Positions 1-10,844 of a stretch of DNA of 64,000 nucleotides are shown one piece after another (position 1 is the first letter of the stretch; every line of letters starts with the position of its first letter). The DNA comes from Zea mays (lineage: Eukaryota > Streptophyta > Magnoliopsida > Poales > Poaceae), in NCBI RefSeq assembly GCF_902167145.1, contig NC_050105.1, positions 136,819,988 through 136,883,987 on the forward strand. The letters run 5' to 3'. The translations under genes and the position numbers were made by a program. The notes under the pieces are model-generated. The model was not told the origin of the DNA. It searched no databases and was given only the letters and a program-made list of their open reading frames with translations.

Positions 1-2585
1 AGTATTGTCTTTTAATAGTGGATGATTATTCTCGCTTCACTTGGGTATTCTTTTTGCAGGAAAAATCTCAAACCCAAGAGACCTTAAAGGGATTCTTGAG
101 ACGGGCTCAAAATGAGTTCGGCTTAAGGATCAAGAAAATTAGAAGTGACAACGGCACGGAGTTCAAGAACTCTCAAATCGAAGGCTTCCTTGAGGAGGAG
201 GGCATCAAGCATGAGTTCTCTTCTCCCTACACGCCACAACAAAATGGTGTAGTGGAGAGGAAGAATCGAACTCTATTGGACATGGCAAGGACCATGCTTG
301 ATGAGTACAAGACTTCGGATCGGTTTTGGGCCGAGGCGGTCAACACCGCCTGCTACGCCATCAACCGGTTATATCTACACCGAATCCTCAAGAAGACATC
401 TTATGAACTCCTAACCGGTAAAAAGCCCAATATTTCATATTTTAGAGTCTTTGGTAGTAAATGTTTTATTCTTGTTAAAAGAGGAAGAAAATCTAAATTT
501 GCTCCTAAGGCTGTAGAAGGCTTTTTACTAGGATACGATTCAAACACAAGGGCATATAGAGTCTTTAACAAGTCCACTGGACAAGTTGAAGTTTCTTGTG
601 ACGTTGTGTTTGATGAGACTAACGGCTCTCAAGTAGAGCAAGTTGATCTTGATGAGATAGGTAATGAAGAGGCTCCATGCATCGCACTAAGGAACATGTC
701 CATTGGGGATGTGTGTCCTAAGGAATCCGAAGAGCCTCCAAATGCACAAGATCAACCGTCCACCTCCACTCAAGCATCTCCACCGACTCAAAATGAGGAT
801 GAAGCTCAAGTTGATGAAATAGAAGATCAAGCAAATGAGCCACCTCAAGATGACGGCAATGATCAAGGGGGAGATGCAAATGATCAAGACAAGGAGGATG
901 AAGAACAAAGGCCGCCACACCCAAGAGTCCACCAAGCAATCCAACGAGATCACCCCGTCGACACCATCCTCGGCGACATTCATAAGGGGGTAACTACTAG
1001 ATCTCGTGTTGCATATTTTTGTGAGCATTACTCTTTTGTTTCCTCTATTGAGCCACACAGGGTAGAGGAAGCACTCCAAGATTCGGATTGGGTGGTGGCT
1101 ATGCAAGAGGAGCTCAACAACTTCACTAGGAATGAGGTATGGCATTTAGTTCCACGTCCTAATCAAAATGTTGTAGGAACCAAATGGGTCTTCCGCAACA
1201 AGCAAGACGAGCATGGTGTGGTGACAAGGAACAAAGCTCGACTTGTGGCCAAGGGATACTCCCAAGTCGAAGGTTTGGATTTCGGTGAAACCTATGCACC
1301 CGTAGCTAGGCTTGAGTCAATTCGTATATTATTGGCCTATGCTACTTACCATGGCTTTAAGCTCTATCAAATTGACGTGAAAAGTGTCTTCCTCAATGGA
1401 CCAATCAAGGAAGAGGTCTATGTTGAGCAACCTCCCAGCTTTGAAGATAGTGAGTTCCCTAACCATGTCTATAAACTCTCTAAGGCGCTTTATGGGCTCA
1501 AGCAAGCCCCAAGAGCATGGTATGAATGCCTTAGAGATTTCCTTATCGCTAATGGCTTCAAAGTCGGCAAGGCCGATCCTACTTTATTCACTAAAACTCT
1601 TGACAATGATTTGTTTGTATGCCAAATTTATGTTGATGATATTATATTTGGGTCTACTAACGAATCTACATGTGAAGAATTTAGTAGGATCATGACACAA
1701 AAATTCGAGATGTCTATGATGGGAGAGTTGAAGTACTTCTTGGGATTTCAAGTGAAGCAACTCCAAGAAGGCACCTTCATTAGCCAAACGAAGTATACTC
1801 AAGACATTCTAAACAAGTTTGGGATAAAGGATGTCAAGCCCATCAAGACACCCATAGGAACCAATGAGCATCTCGACCTCGACACGGGAGGTAAGTCCGT
1901 GTATCAAAAGGTATACCGGTCAATGATAGGTTCATTACTCTATTTATGTGCATCTCGACCGGACATTATGCTTTCCGTTTGCATGTGTGCAAGATTCCAA
2001 GCCGACCCTAAGGAAGCTCACCTTACGGCCGTAAAACGAATCTTGAGATATTTGGCTTACACTCCTAAGTTTGGGCTTTGGTATCCCAGGGGATCCACTT
2101 TTAATTTGATTGGTTATTCGGATGCCGATTGGGCGGGGTGTAAAATTAATAGGAAGAGCACATCGGGGACTTGTCAGTTCTTGGGAAGATCCTTGGTGTC
2201 TTGGGCTTCAAAGAAGCAAAATTCGGTCGCTCTTTCCACCGCCGAAGCCGAGTACATTGCCGCAGGCCATTGTTGCGCGCAATTGCTTTGGATGAGGCAA
2301 ACCCTGCGGGACTACGGTTACAAATTAACCAAAGTCCCTTTGCTATGTGATAATGAGAGTGCAATCAAGATGGCGGATAATCCCGTCGAACATAGCCGCA
2401 CTAAACACATAGCCATTCGGTATCATTTTCTTAGGGATCACCAACAAAAGGGAGATATCGAGATTTCTTACATTAACACTAAAGATCAATTAGCCGATAT
2501 CTTTACCAAGCCTCTTGATGAACAAAATTTTAACAAACTTAGGCATGAGCTCAATATTCTTGATTCGCGCAATTTATTTTGCTAA
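1..2585 (+). CDS. pol: Sirevirus pol, C-terminal part (integrase core, RT, RNase H)
   Basis: The frame is open from the window edge to TAA at 2583-2585, about 861 codons. It is the C-terminal part of the 1,080-codon polyprotein seen whole at 32480-35722. Visible motifs are the integrase SDNGTEF aspartate and VVERKN glutamate, a serine- and glutamate-rich linker, the RT segment with YVDD, and RNase H with DADWAG, STAEAEY and LLCDNES. Known role of the family: integration and reverse transcription inside Copia particles. The protein differs from the copy B protein at one residue (Val instead of Ala in the acidic linker). The gene has no start here because the element is cut by the window edge. 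Confidence 0.93.
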   Translation, partial: YCLLIVDDYSRFTWVFFLQEKSQTQETLKGFLRRAQNEFGLRIKKIRSDNGTEFKNSQIEGFLEEEGIKHEFSSPYTPQQNGVVERKNRTLLDMARTMLDEYKTSDRFWAEAVNTACYAINRLYLHRILKKTSYELLTGKKPNISYFRVFGSKCFILVKRGRKSKFAPKAVEGFLLGYDSNTRAYRVFNKSTGQVEVSCDVVFDETNGSQVEQVDLDEIGNEEAPCIALRNMSIGDVCPKESEEPPNAQDQPSTSTQASPPTQNEDEAQVDEIEDQANEPPQDDGNDQGGDANDQDKEDEEQRPPHPRVHQAIQRDHPVDTILGDIHKGVTTRSRVAYFCEHYSFVSSIEPHRVEEALQDSDWVVAMQEELNNFTRNEVWHLVPRPNQNVVGTKWVFRNKQDEHGVVTRNKARLVAKGYSQVEGLDFGETYAPVARLESIRILLAYATYHGFKLYQIDVKSVFLNGPIKEEVYVEQPPSFEDSEFPNHVYKLSKALYGLKQAPRAWYECLRDFLIANGFKVGKADPTLFTKTLDNDLFVCQIYVDDIIFGSTNESTCEEFSRIMTQKFEMSMMGELKYFLGFQVKQLQEGTFISQTKYTQDILNKFGIKDVKPIKTPIGTNEHLDLDTGGKSVYQKVYRSMIGSLLYLCASRPDIMLSVCMCARFQADPKEAHLTAVKRILRYLAYTPKFGLWYPRGSTFNLIGYSDADWAGCKINRKSTSGTCQFLGRSLVSWASKKQNSVALSTAEAEYIAAGHCCAQLLWMRQTLRDYGYKLTKVPLLCDNESAIKMADNPVEHSRTKHIAIRYHFLRDHQQKGDIEISYINTKDQLADIFTKPLDEQNFNKLRHELNILDSRNLFC

Positions 2586-3545
2586 ATTGCACACATAGCT
2601 CATTTGTATACCTTTGATCATGTCTCTTTCATATGCTATGACTAATGTGTTTTTCAAGTCTATTTCAAACCAAGTCATAGGTGTATTGAAAGGGAATTAG
2701 AGTCTTCGGCGAAGACAAAGGCTTCCACTCCGTAACTCACCCTTCGCCGTCGCTCCGCGCATCTCTCCATCTTTTTAGGGAGAGTTCAAAGCAAATGGAC
2801 TTCGTCCTTGGTATAATCCTCACTCATTTATGACCAAAGGGGGAGAGTGTAATTCTAAGGGCTCTAATGATTCCGTTTTTGGCGATTCATGCCAAAGGGG
2901 GAGAAAGTATGTGCCCAAAGCAAAAGGACCGCACCACCACCAATTTCAAAAATTTAGTTTTTCAAAGAGTATTTTCATATTGAAATGAAACTGTCAGGGG
3001 CGTATTTGTGGGAAAAAAAACCCGAAAAGGGCCAATTTGCAAAAAAGTTGGGCAAAAGGACCGCACCACCACCTATTTTTTAAAATTGGAGATTTTCAAT
3101 TGGTAAATTTCAAATTGGTATCTTATTGTGCTCAAAAGGGGGAGAAAGTAGTATTTCAAAGATGATATATCAAAACCCTCTTGAACACTAAGAGGAGGAT
3201 CTCATTTAGGGGGAGTTTTGTGTAGTCAAAGGAAAAGCATTTGAAACAGGGGAAGAAAATTTCAAATCTTGAAAGTGCTTTGCAAAATCTTATTCACCTT
3301 CCTTTGACTATTTGCAAAAGAACTTTGAAAAGGATTTACAAAAGAGTTTGCAAAAACAAAACATGTGGTGCAAGAGTGGTCCAAAATGTTAAAAAATAAA
3401 GAAACAATCCATGCATATCTTGTAAGTATCTATATTGGCTCAATTCCAAGCAATCTTTGCACTTACATTATGCAAACTAGTTCAATTATACACTTCTATA
3501 TTTGCTTTGGTTTGTGTTGGCATCAATCACCAAAAAGGGGGAGAT
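2586..3545 (+). other. S1 copy A 3' untranslated region with repeated polypurine tracts
   Basis: This is a non-coding stretch between the pol stop and the 3' LTR. It carries several G5AG or G4AG purine blocks (near 2837, 2898, 3137, 3208, 3253) and ends in the polypurine tract at 3532-3545, directly before the LTR, the usual primer for plus-strand synthesis. Multiple polypurine tracts upstream of the 3' LTR are a known Sirevirus trait. I see no credible protein gene in it. Confidence 0.8.
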
Positions 3546-4877
3546 TGAAAGGGAATTAGGCTTACACCTAGTTCCCAAATAATTTTGGTAGTTGAATTGC
3601 CCAACACAAATAATTGGACTAACTAGTTTGCTCTAGTGTAAAAGTTATACAGGTGCCAAAGGTTCACAACAAGCCAATTAAAAAGACCAAGTATTAGGTT
3701 CAACAAAAGAGCAAAGGGACAACCGAAGGCACCTCTGGTCTGGCGCACCGGACTGTCCGGTATGCCACCGGACAGTGTCCGGTGCACCACCGGACATGTC
3801 CGGTGCACCAGAGGACTCCAACTCAAACTCGTCACCTTCGGGAAAATCCAGAGGCAACTCCACTATAATTCACCGGACTGTCCGGTGTACACCGGACAGT
3901 GTCCGGTGCTCTAAGGAAGAGCGGCCTCAGGAACTCGCCGGCTTCGGGAAACTGCAACAGTTGCTCCGCTATAATTCACCGGACATGTCCGGTGTACACC
4001 GGACTATCCGGTGTAACTGCGGGGCAACGGCTACTACGCGCCAACGGTCACCTGCAACAGCAATTAATGCGCGCCAGAGCGCGCAGAAGTCAGGCATGCG
4101 CGTAGTGGCGCACCAGACACGCTACAGTACATGTCCGGTGCGCCACCGGACATCCAGGCAGGCCCAGAAGTCAGAGCTCCAACGGTCAGAACCCAACGGC
4201 TTTGGTGACGTGGCTGGCGCACCGGACATGTCCGGTGTGCACCGGACTGTCCGGTGCACCATGCGATAGACAGCCCCACCAAACGGCTAGTTTGGTGGTT
4301 GGGGCTATAAATACCCCCAACCACCCCACATTCAAGTCATCCAAGTTTTCCACTTCTCAACCACTTACAAGAGCTAGGCATTCAATTCTAGACACACCAA
4401 AGAGATCAAATCCTCTCCAATTCCACACAAGGCTTTAGTGATTAGCGAGAGAGATTTGCCGTGTTCCTTTGAGCTCTTGCGCTTGGATTGCTTCTTTTCT
4501 TTCTCACTTGTTCTTGTGATCAAAACTCCATTGTAATCAAGGCAAGAGGCACCAATTGTGTGGTGGCCCTTGCGGGGAAGTTTTGTTCCCGGTTTTGATT
4601 TGAGAAGAGAAGCTCACTCGGTCCGAGGGACCGTTTGAGAGAGGGTAAGGGTTGAAAGAGACCCGGCCTTTGTGGCCTCCTCAACGGGGAGTAGGTTTGC
4701 GAGAACCGAACCTCGGTAAAATAAATCCGCGTGTCACACTCTTCATTTGCTTGCGATTTGTTTTGCGCCCTCTCTTTCGAACTCGTTATTATTTCTAACG
4801 CTAACCCGGCTTGTAGTTGTGATTAATTTTGTAAATTTCAGTTTCGCCCTATTCACCCCCCCTCTAGGCGACTATCA
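3546..4877 (+). repeat. S1 copy A 3' LTR
   Basis: The LTR starts TGAAAGGG directly after the polypurine tract and ends GACTATCA. It is 1,332 bp, as in copy B (36682-38013). It carries a cluster of CACCGGAC/GTCCGGTG palindromes between about 3745 and 4262 and a TATA box (TATAAATA, 4306-4313) that would drive transcription from the LTR. A short C-run precedes the end. Confidence 0.93.
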
Positions 4878-6754
4878 CTTCCTCTCTCTTCAGGTACTCG
4901 CTCGCCGCCTGTCGGTACTACTCCCAGCCCGGTGCCTTGACCGGGTCCGGTGGTGTCGCCTCTCTGCGGGGCCTCGTCTCCGACTGCCCCCGGGCCGAGC
5001 GAGCCTGCACTGCCTACGGGGCCGTCGTTACCGACCCCTCTGGCTCGCTTCGCACAGCCGGTGCGCGTCTACCAGCGCTGGCTACCGCTGCTGGGGTTCG
5101 CACCATCGCCGCCGTCGTCGCCACCACCGTCGTCGTCCCCACGGGTGACCTCTCCTCCGGCGGCGCCGCCGGTGGCCCAGACCTCGCCAGGGACACCTAC
5201 ACCTCCGCCGCGGCCACCCGCGGCACGTGTCGAGACGTCGGTGTACCACCCGCCGCTCCTTCACCGCGACCCGCGGCACATCCACCCGATGGTGACGCGG
5301 CATGCGGCTGGTACCCTGCCGCCCCGGATCCTAGCGGCCACGCCCGGGGACTCACAGGTCTCTCCGGTACCCTCCTCCGTCCGCACCGCCCAGCTGGACC
5401 CCCACTGACGTCGGGCGATGGAGGAGGAGTACGCGGCACTCGTCGCCAACCAGACATGGGATCTGGTGCCCCGTCCGCCCGGCGCCAACGTCGTCATCGG
5501 CAAGTGCATCTGGACGCACAAGCGGCGGGCCGATGGTACCCTGGAGCGATACAAGGCTCGCTGGGTTCTTCGGGGCTTCACTCAGCGCGCTGGAGTCAAC
5601 TACGATGAGACCTTAAGCCCGGTTGTGAAGCCGGCCACCGTCCGCACGGTGCTCTCACTGGCCCTTGCTCGCACCTGGCCAGTCCACCAGCTCGACGTCA
5701 AGAACGCCTTCCTGCACGGCGCCCTCACCGAGACCGTCTACTGCTGTCAGCCGGCGGGGTTCGTGGACTCCTCTCGCCCTGACATGGTCTGCCGGCTCAA
5801 CAGGTCCCTCTACGGTCTCAAGCAGGCCCCCCCGGGCGTGGCACTCCAGACTGGCTACGTTCCTGGTGACACTGGGCTTCATGGAGGCCAAGTCAGACAC
5901 GTCTCTGTTCGTCCACCATCATGGAGCAGAGACTGCCTACTTGCTTCTCTACGTGGATGACATCGTCCTCACCGCCTCCAGTCAGTCACTTCTTCGCCGC
6001 CTCATCGACGCGCTTCAACGGGAGTTTCCGGTCAAGGATCTGGCTGTGCTTCACCATTTCCTGGGGGTCACTGCTGAGCCTCGCCCCTCAGGACTCCTTC
6101 ACCAGCGGCAGTACACTCTTGACATTCTGGAGCACGCCAAGATGATTGACTGCAAGCCCTGCTCCACCCCAGTCGACACGCAGGCGAAGCTCTCTGAGGC
6201 CGAGGGTGACCCAGTCGAGGACCCCACCGGGTACAAGAGTCTTGCCGATGCCCTTCAATACCTCGCCTTCACCAGGCCGGACATCTCCTACGCTGTGCAG
6301 CAGGTCTGTCTCCATATGCACGACCCTCGGGAGCCCCACCTCGCAGCTCTTAAGCGCCTCCTCCGCTACCTCCGGGGCACCGTCCACTACGGGCTGCTTC
6401 TTCACCGGTCTACCGCCTCCGAGCTGGTCGTCTACACCGACGCTGACTGGGCCGGGTGCTCGGACACTCGGCGCTCCACCTCCGGCTATGTCATCTTCTT
6501 AGGCGGCAACCTGGTGTCTTGGTCGTCGAAGCGCCAACCGATCGTCGACCGCTCGAGCGCCGAGGCGGAGTACCGTGCCGTGGCCAACGGCGTGGCGGAG
6601 GCTGCGTGTCTCCGCCAGCTCCTCGCCGAGCTCCACAGTCCCCTCTCCAGGAGCACGTTGGTCTACTGCGACAACGTCAGCGCTGTCTACCTCTCCACCA
6701 ACCCGGTGCAGCACCAGCGGACCAAGCATGTGGAGATTGATCTTCACTTCGTCC
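4878..6754 (+). mobile_element. GC-Copia, middle segment (copy A)
   Basis: This GC-rich Copia sequence lies between two Sirevirus insertions. It begins with the S1 TSD cttcc (4878-4882) and ends with the S2 TSD cgtcc (6750-6754). It continues the element from the S1 insertion point and resumes at 16307. Base composition is much higher in GC than the AT-rich Sirevirus coding regions on both sides. The first 540 bp is a proline-rich, low-complexity linker between the integrase and RT parts, followed by the RT and RNase H remnant. Confidence 0.88.
5418..6754 (+). pseudogene. GC-Copia reverse transcriptase/RNase H remnant (copy A)
   Basis: The first frame (5418 to about 5840) gives the RT N-terminal part, with [22 protein letters not shown] and [10 protein letters not shown] frameshift after LKQAP moves the reading to the next frame, which carries YVDDIVL, the DILEHAKMIDCKPCSTPVDT region, and RNase H with DADWAGC, SSAEAEYRA and VYCDNVSAVYL. 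The reading frame is then cut by S2 at 6755 and resumes at 16307. The gene is broken by at least the frameshift and the insertion. It is a duplicate of 38554-39890. Confidence 0.88.
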
Positions 6755-8098
6755 TGAAAGGGAATTAGGCTTACACCTAGTTCCTATATAATTTTGGTGG
6801 TTGAATTGCCCAACACAAATCTTTGGACTAACTAGTTTGTTCTAGTGTATAAGTTATACAGGTGTCAAAGGTTCACAACATAGCCAATAAAATGACCAAG
6901 TGTCGGGTTCAACAAAAGGGCAAAGAGCCAACCGTAGGCCCTCTGGTCTGGGCGCACCGGACTGTCCGGTGTGCCACCGGACAGTGTCCGGTGCACCACC
7001 GGACAGTGTCCGGTGCACCAGGGGACTCCAGCTCGAACTCGCCACCTTCGGGAATTTCCAGGGGCTCTCGCGCTATAATTCACCGGACTGTCCGGTGTAC
7101 ACCGGACAGTGTCCGGTGCGCCATGGAGAAGCGGCCTCAGGAACTCTTCAGCTTCGGGAAAAGCCAACGGCTCGTCCGCTATAATTCACCGGACATGTCC
7201 GGTGTGCACCGGACTGTCCGGTGTGACTCCAGCACAACGGCTATCCCGCGCCAACGGCTACCTGCAGAGGCATTAAATGCGCCGCAGCGCGCGCAGACGT
7301 CAGGTTTGCCCATACTGGCGCACCGGACAATGAACAGGAGCTGTCCGGTGCGCCACCGGACATCAAGGGTGGCCCACAAGTCAGAACTCCAACGGTCAGA
7401 TTCCAACGGCACTGATGACGTGGCAGGGGCACCGGACATGTCCGGTGTGCACCGGACTGTCCGGTGCGCCATCGAGCAGACTGGCTCCCCAACGGCCACA
7501 TTTGGTGGTTGGGGCTATAAATACCCCAACCACCCCACATTCATATCCATCCAAGTTTTCCAACTTCTAACCACTTACAAGAGCTAGGCATTCAATTCTA
7601 GACACATACAAAGAGATCAAATCCTCTCCAATTCCACACAAAACCCTAGTGACTAGAGAGAGTGATTTGCCGTGTTCATTTGAGCTCTTGCGCTTGGATC
7701 GCTTTCTTTCTTTCTCTTGTGCTCTTGTGATCAACACTCAATTGTAACCAAGGCAAGAGGCACCGATTGTGTGGTGGCCCTTGCGGGGAAGTTTTGTTCC
7801 CGGTTGATTGAGAAGAAGGAAAGCTCACTCGGTCCGAGGGACCGTTTGAGAGAGGGAAGGGTTGAAAGAGACCCGGCCTTTGTGGCCTCCTCAACGGGGA
7901 GTAGGTTTGCAAGAACCGAACCTCGGTAAAACAAATCCACGTGTCACTCTCTTTATTTGCTTGCGATTTGTTTTGCGCCCTCTCTTGCGGACTCATTTAT
8001 TATTACTAACGCTAACCCCGGCTTGTAGTTGTGATTATTTTTGTAAATTTCAGTTTCGCCCTATTCACCCCCCCCCCCCCCCCTCTAGGCGACTATCA
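6755..8098 (+). repeat. S2 copy A 5' LTR
   Basis: TGAAAGGG start and GACTATCA end, 1,344 bp. It holds the palindrome cluster (about 6955-7471) and the TATA box TATAAATA at 7516-7523. The terminal C-run is 16 bases here but 10 in the duplicate 5' LTR and 8 in the 3' LTRs. Confidence 0.95.
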
Positions 8099-8100
8099 AT

Positions 8101-8112
8101 TGGTATCAAAGC
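8101..8112 (+). other. S2 copy A primer-binding site
   Basis: TGGTATCAAAGC begins two bases after the 5' LTR. This is the usual plant Copia primer site, complementary to the 3' end of initiator Met-tRNA with small mismatches, and it would prime minus-strand DNA synthesis. Confidence 0.85.
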
Positions 8113-8146
8113 CCGGTGCTTCATTAGAGCCTAACCGCTCGAAGTG

Positions 8147-10831
8147 ATGTCGGGAGAACACGCCAAGAAGGAGATGGAGACCGGCGACGACAAGCCCACT
8201 ACAAGCCAAGGGAGCACTTCATCTTCATCGGAAGAGTCCCGCACCAAGAGAAGAGAGAAGAAGAAGAAATCCTCCAAGCGGAAGGAGAAAAGATCTTCCT
8301 CTTCTCACCATAAGGAGAAGAAGGAAAAATCTTCTCACAAGCCGCATCGGAGTGGGGACAAGCACAAAAGGATGAGGAAGGTGGTCTTCTACGAGACCGA
8401 CACTTCATCGACCTCCACCTCCGGCTCCGACGCGGCGTCCGTCACTTCTAAACGCCAAGAGCGTAAGAAGTATAGTAAGATCCCCCTACGCTACCCTCGC
8501 ATTCCTAAACATACACCTTTACTTTCCGTCCCATTAGGCAAACCACCAACTTTTAATGGTGAAGATTATGCTATGTGGAGTAATTTGATGTGATTTCATC
8601 TAACCTCTCTCCACAAAAGATTATGGGATGTTGTTGAGTATGGTGTACAGGTACCATCCGTAGGGGATGAGGACTACGACACGGACGAAGTGGCCCAAAT
8701 CGAGCACTTCAACTCTCAAGCCACAACCATTCTCCTTGCCTCTTTAAGCAAGGAGGAATACAACAAAGTACAAGGGTTGAAGAACGCCAAGGAGATTTGG
8801 GACCTACTCAAGACGGCGCATGAGGGTGATGAACTCACCAAGATCACCAAGCGGGAAACGATCGAGGGGGAGCTCGGTCGCTTCCGTCTTCGCCAAGGGG
8901 AGGAGCCACAAGACATGTACAACCGGCTCAAGACCTTGGTGAACCAAGTGCGCAACCTCGGGAGCACAAAATGGGATGACCACGAAGTGGTTAAGGTTAT
9001 TCTGAGAGCCCTTATTTTCCTTAACCCTACTCAAGTACAATTAATTCGTGGCAATCCTAGATATACACAAATGACCCCCGAGGAAGTCATCGGGAATTTT
9101 GTTAGTTTTGAATGCATGATTAAGGGCTCCAAGAAGATCAACGAGCTTGATGAGCCTTCCACATCCGAGGCGCAACCCGTGGCCTTCAAGGCAACGGAGG
9201 AGGAGTCTACACCAAGTAGACAACCAATTGACGCCTCCAAGCTCGACAACGAGGAGATGGCCCTAATCATCAAAAGCTTCCGGCAAATCCTCAAGCAACG
9301 GAAGGGGAAGGACTACAAATCCCGTTCCAAGAAGGTTTGCTACAAGTGCGGTAAGCCCGGTCACTTTATCGCAAAATGTCCTATGTCTAGTGACAGTGAC
9401 AGGGGCGACGACAAGAAGGGAAGAAGAAAGGACAAGAAGAGGTATTACAAGAAGAAGGGCGGCGATGCCCATGTTTGTCGGGAGTGGGACTCCGACGAAA
9501 GCTCAAGCGACTCCTCCGACGACGAGGACGCCGCCAACATCGCCGTCACCAAAGGCCTTCTCTTCCCCAACGTCGGCCACAAGTGTCTCATGGCCAAGGA
9601 CGGCAAAAAGAAGGTAAAATCAAGGTCCTCCACTAAATATGAAACATCTAGTGATGAGGATGATAAAAATGAGGAGGATAACTTAAGGATTCTTTTTGCT
9701 AACCTCAACATGCAACAAAAAGAAAAGTTGAATGAATTAGTTAGTGCTATACATGAGAAGGATGAACTCTTGGACTCTCAAGAGGACTTCCTTATTAAAG
9801 AAAATAAGAAGCATGTTAAGGTTAAAAATGCTTATGCTCTAGCAATGGAAAAATGTGAAAAATTATCTAGTGAGCTAAGTACTTGCCATGAAACTATAGA
9901 CAACCTTAGGAATGAGAATGCAAATTTGTTAGCTAAGGTTGATTCTCATATTTGCAATGTTTCAATTCCTAGAAATAATGATGATGATTTGCTTGCTAGG
10001 ATTGAAAAATTGAACATTTCTCTTGCTAGCCTTAGAAATGAGAATGAAAAATTAATTGCTAAGGCTAAAGATTTTGATGTTTGCAATGCTACCATTTCCG
10101 ACCTTAGAACTAAAAATGATTTGTTGCATGCTAAGGTCATTGAATTAAAATCTTGCAAACCTTCTACATCTAATGTTGAGCATGTATCTATTTGCACTAG
10201 ATGTAGAGATATTAATGTTGATGCTATCCATGATCACCTAGCCTTAATTAAAAAACAAAATGATCATATAGCTAAACTAGATGCTAAAATTGCCGAGCAC
10301 AACTTAGAAAATGAGAAATTTAAATTTGCTCGTAGCATGCTTTATAATGGGAGACGCCCTGGCATCAAGGATGGCATTGGCTTCCAAAGGGGAGACAATG
10401 TCAAAATTAATGCCCCTCCTAAGAACTTGTCTAACTTTGTTAAGGGCAAGGCTCCCATGCCTCAGGATAACGAGGGTTACATTTTGTACCCTGCCTGGTA
10501 TCCTGAGAATAAGATTAAGAAAATTCATTCTAGGAAGTCTCACTCTAGCCCTAATTATGCTTTTATGTATAAGGGTGAGACATCTAGATCTAGGCAACCA
10601 ACACATGCCAAGTTGCCTAGAAAGAAAACTATTGATGCATCAAATGATCAAGCCATTTCATTTAAAACTTTTGATGCATCTTATGTGTTGACTAGCAAAT
10701 CTGGCAAGGTAGTTGCCAAAATTGTTGGGGGCAAACACAAGGGCTCCAAGACTTGTGTTTGGGTACCCAAAATTCTTGTATCTAATGCTAAAGGACCCAA
10801 AACCGTTTGGGTACCTAAAACAAAGAACTAA
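8147..10831 (+). pseudogene. gag: S2 gag with one premature stop (copy A)
   Basis: The frame begins at ATG 8147 and runs to TAA at 10831 (894 codons), apart from an in-frame TGA at 8591-8593. The other Sirevirus copies have AGA or CGA at this position (CGA at 63622-63624), so a CpG C-to-T change is a likely cause. Domain order matches copy B at 41277-43961: a Lys/Ser-rich N-terminus, a Copia gag core, a CCHC knuckle, a long coiled coil and a WVPK-rich C-terminus. Particle assembly from this copy would need readthrough or a gag supplied by another element. Confidence 0.9.
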
Positions 10832-10844
10832 ACTTGTTTTGTAG

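Larger units (their letters stand above)
1..4877 (+). mobile_element. Sirevirus S1, copy A, 3' half
   Basis: This is the 3' part of a Copia LTR retrotransposon. It runs from the integrase core through reverse transcriptase and RNase H to the polypurine-rich untranslated region and the 3' LTR. It is the duplicate of 33138-38013. The target-site base block cttcc follows the LTR at 4878-4882 and matches the TSD of the complete copy at 21992-21996 and 38014-38018. Confidence 0.93.

Noticed and set aside
687..1145. Minus-strand open frame opposite pol (also 12189-12650, 33824-34282, 45319-45780)
   Set aside because: It mirrors the acidic linker of pol on the other strand; there is no independent conservation or start context.
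3745..4262. Array of short palindromes considered as a CRISPR-like array
   Set aside because: Spacers are irregular and short, units are palindromes of 17-19 bp, and the context is a plant LTR promoter.
5014..5581. Several minus-strand Arg/Pro-rich frames in the GC-Copia linker
   Set aside because: High GC content removes stop codons in all frames; there are no domains and the plus strand carries the Copia reading.
6862..7587. 241-codon open frame inside the S2 LTR and its repeats in other LTRs
   Set aside because: The translation is made of the palindromes (repeats of HRTVRC and SGVHRT) and spans promoter sequence, so it is a by-product of the repeat array.
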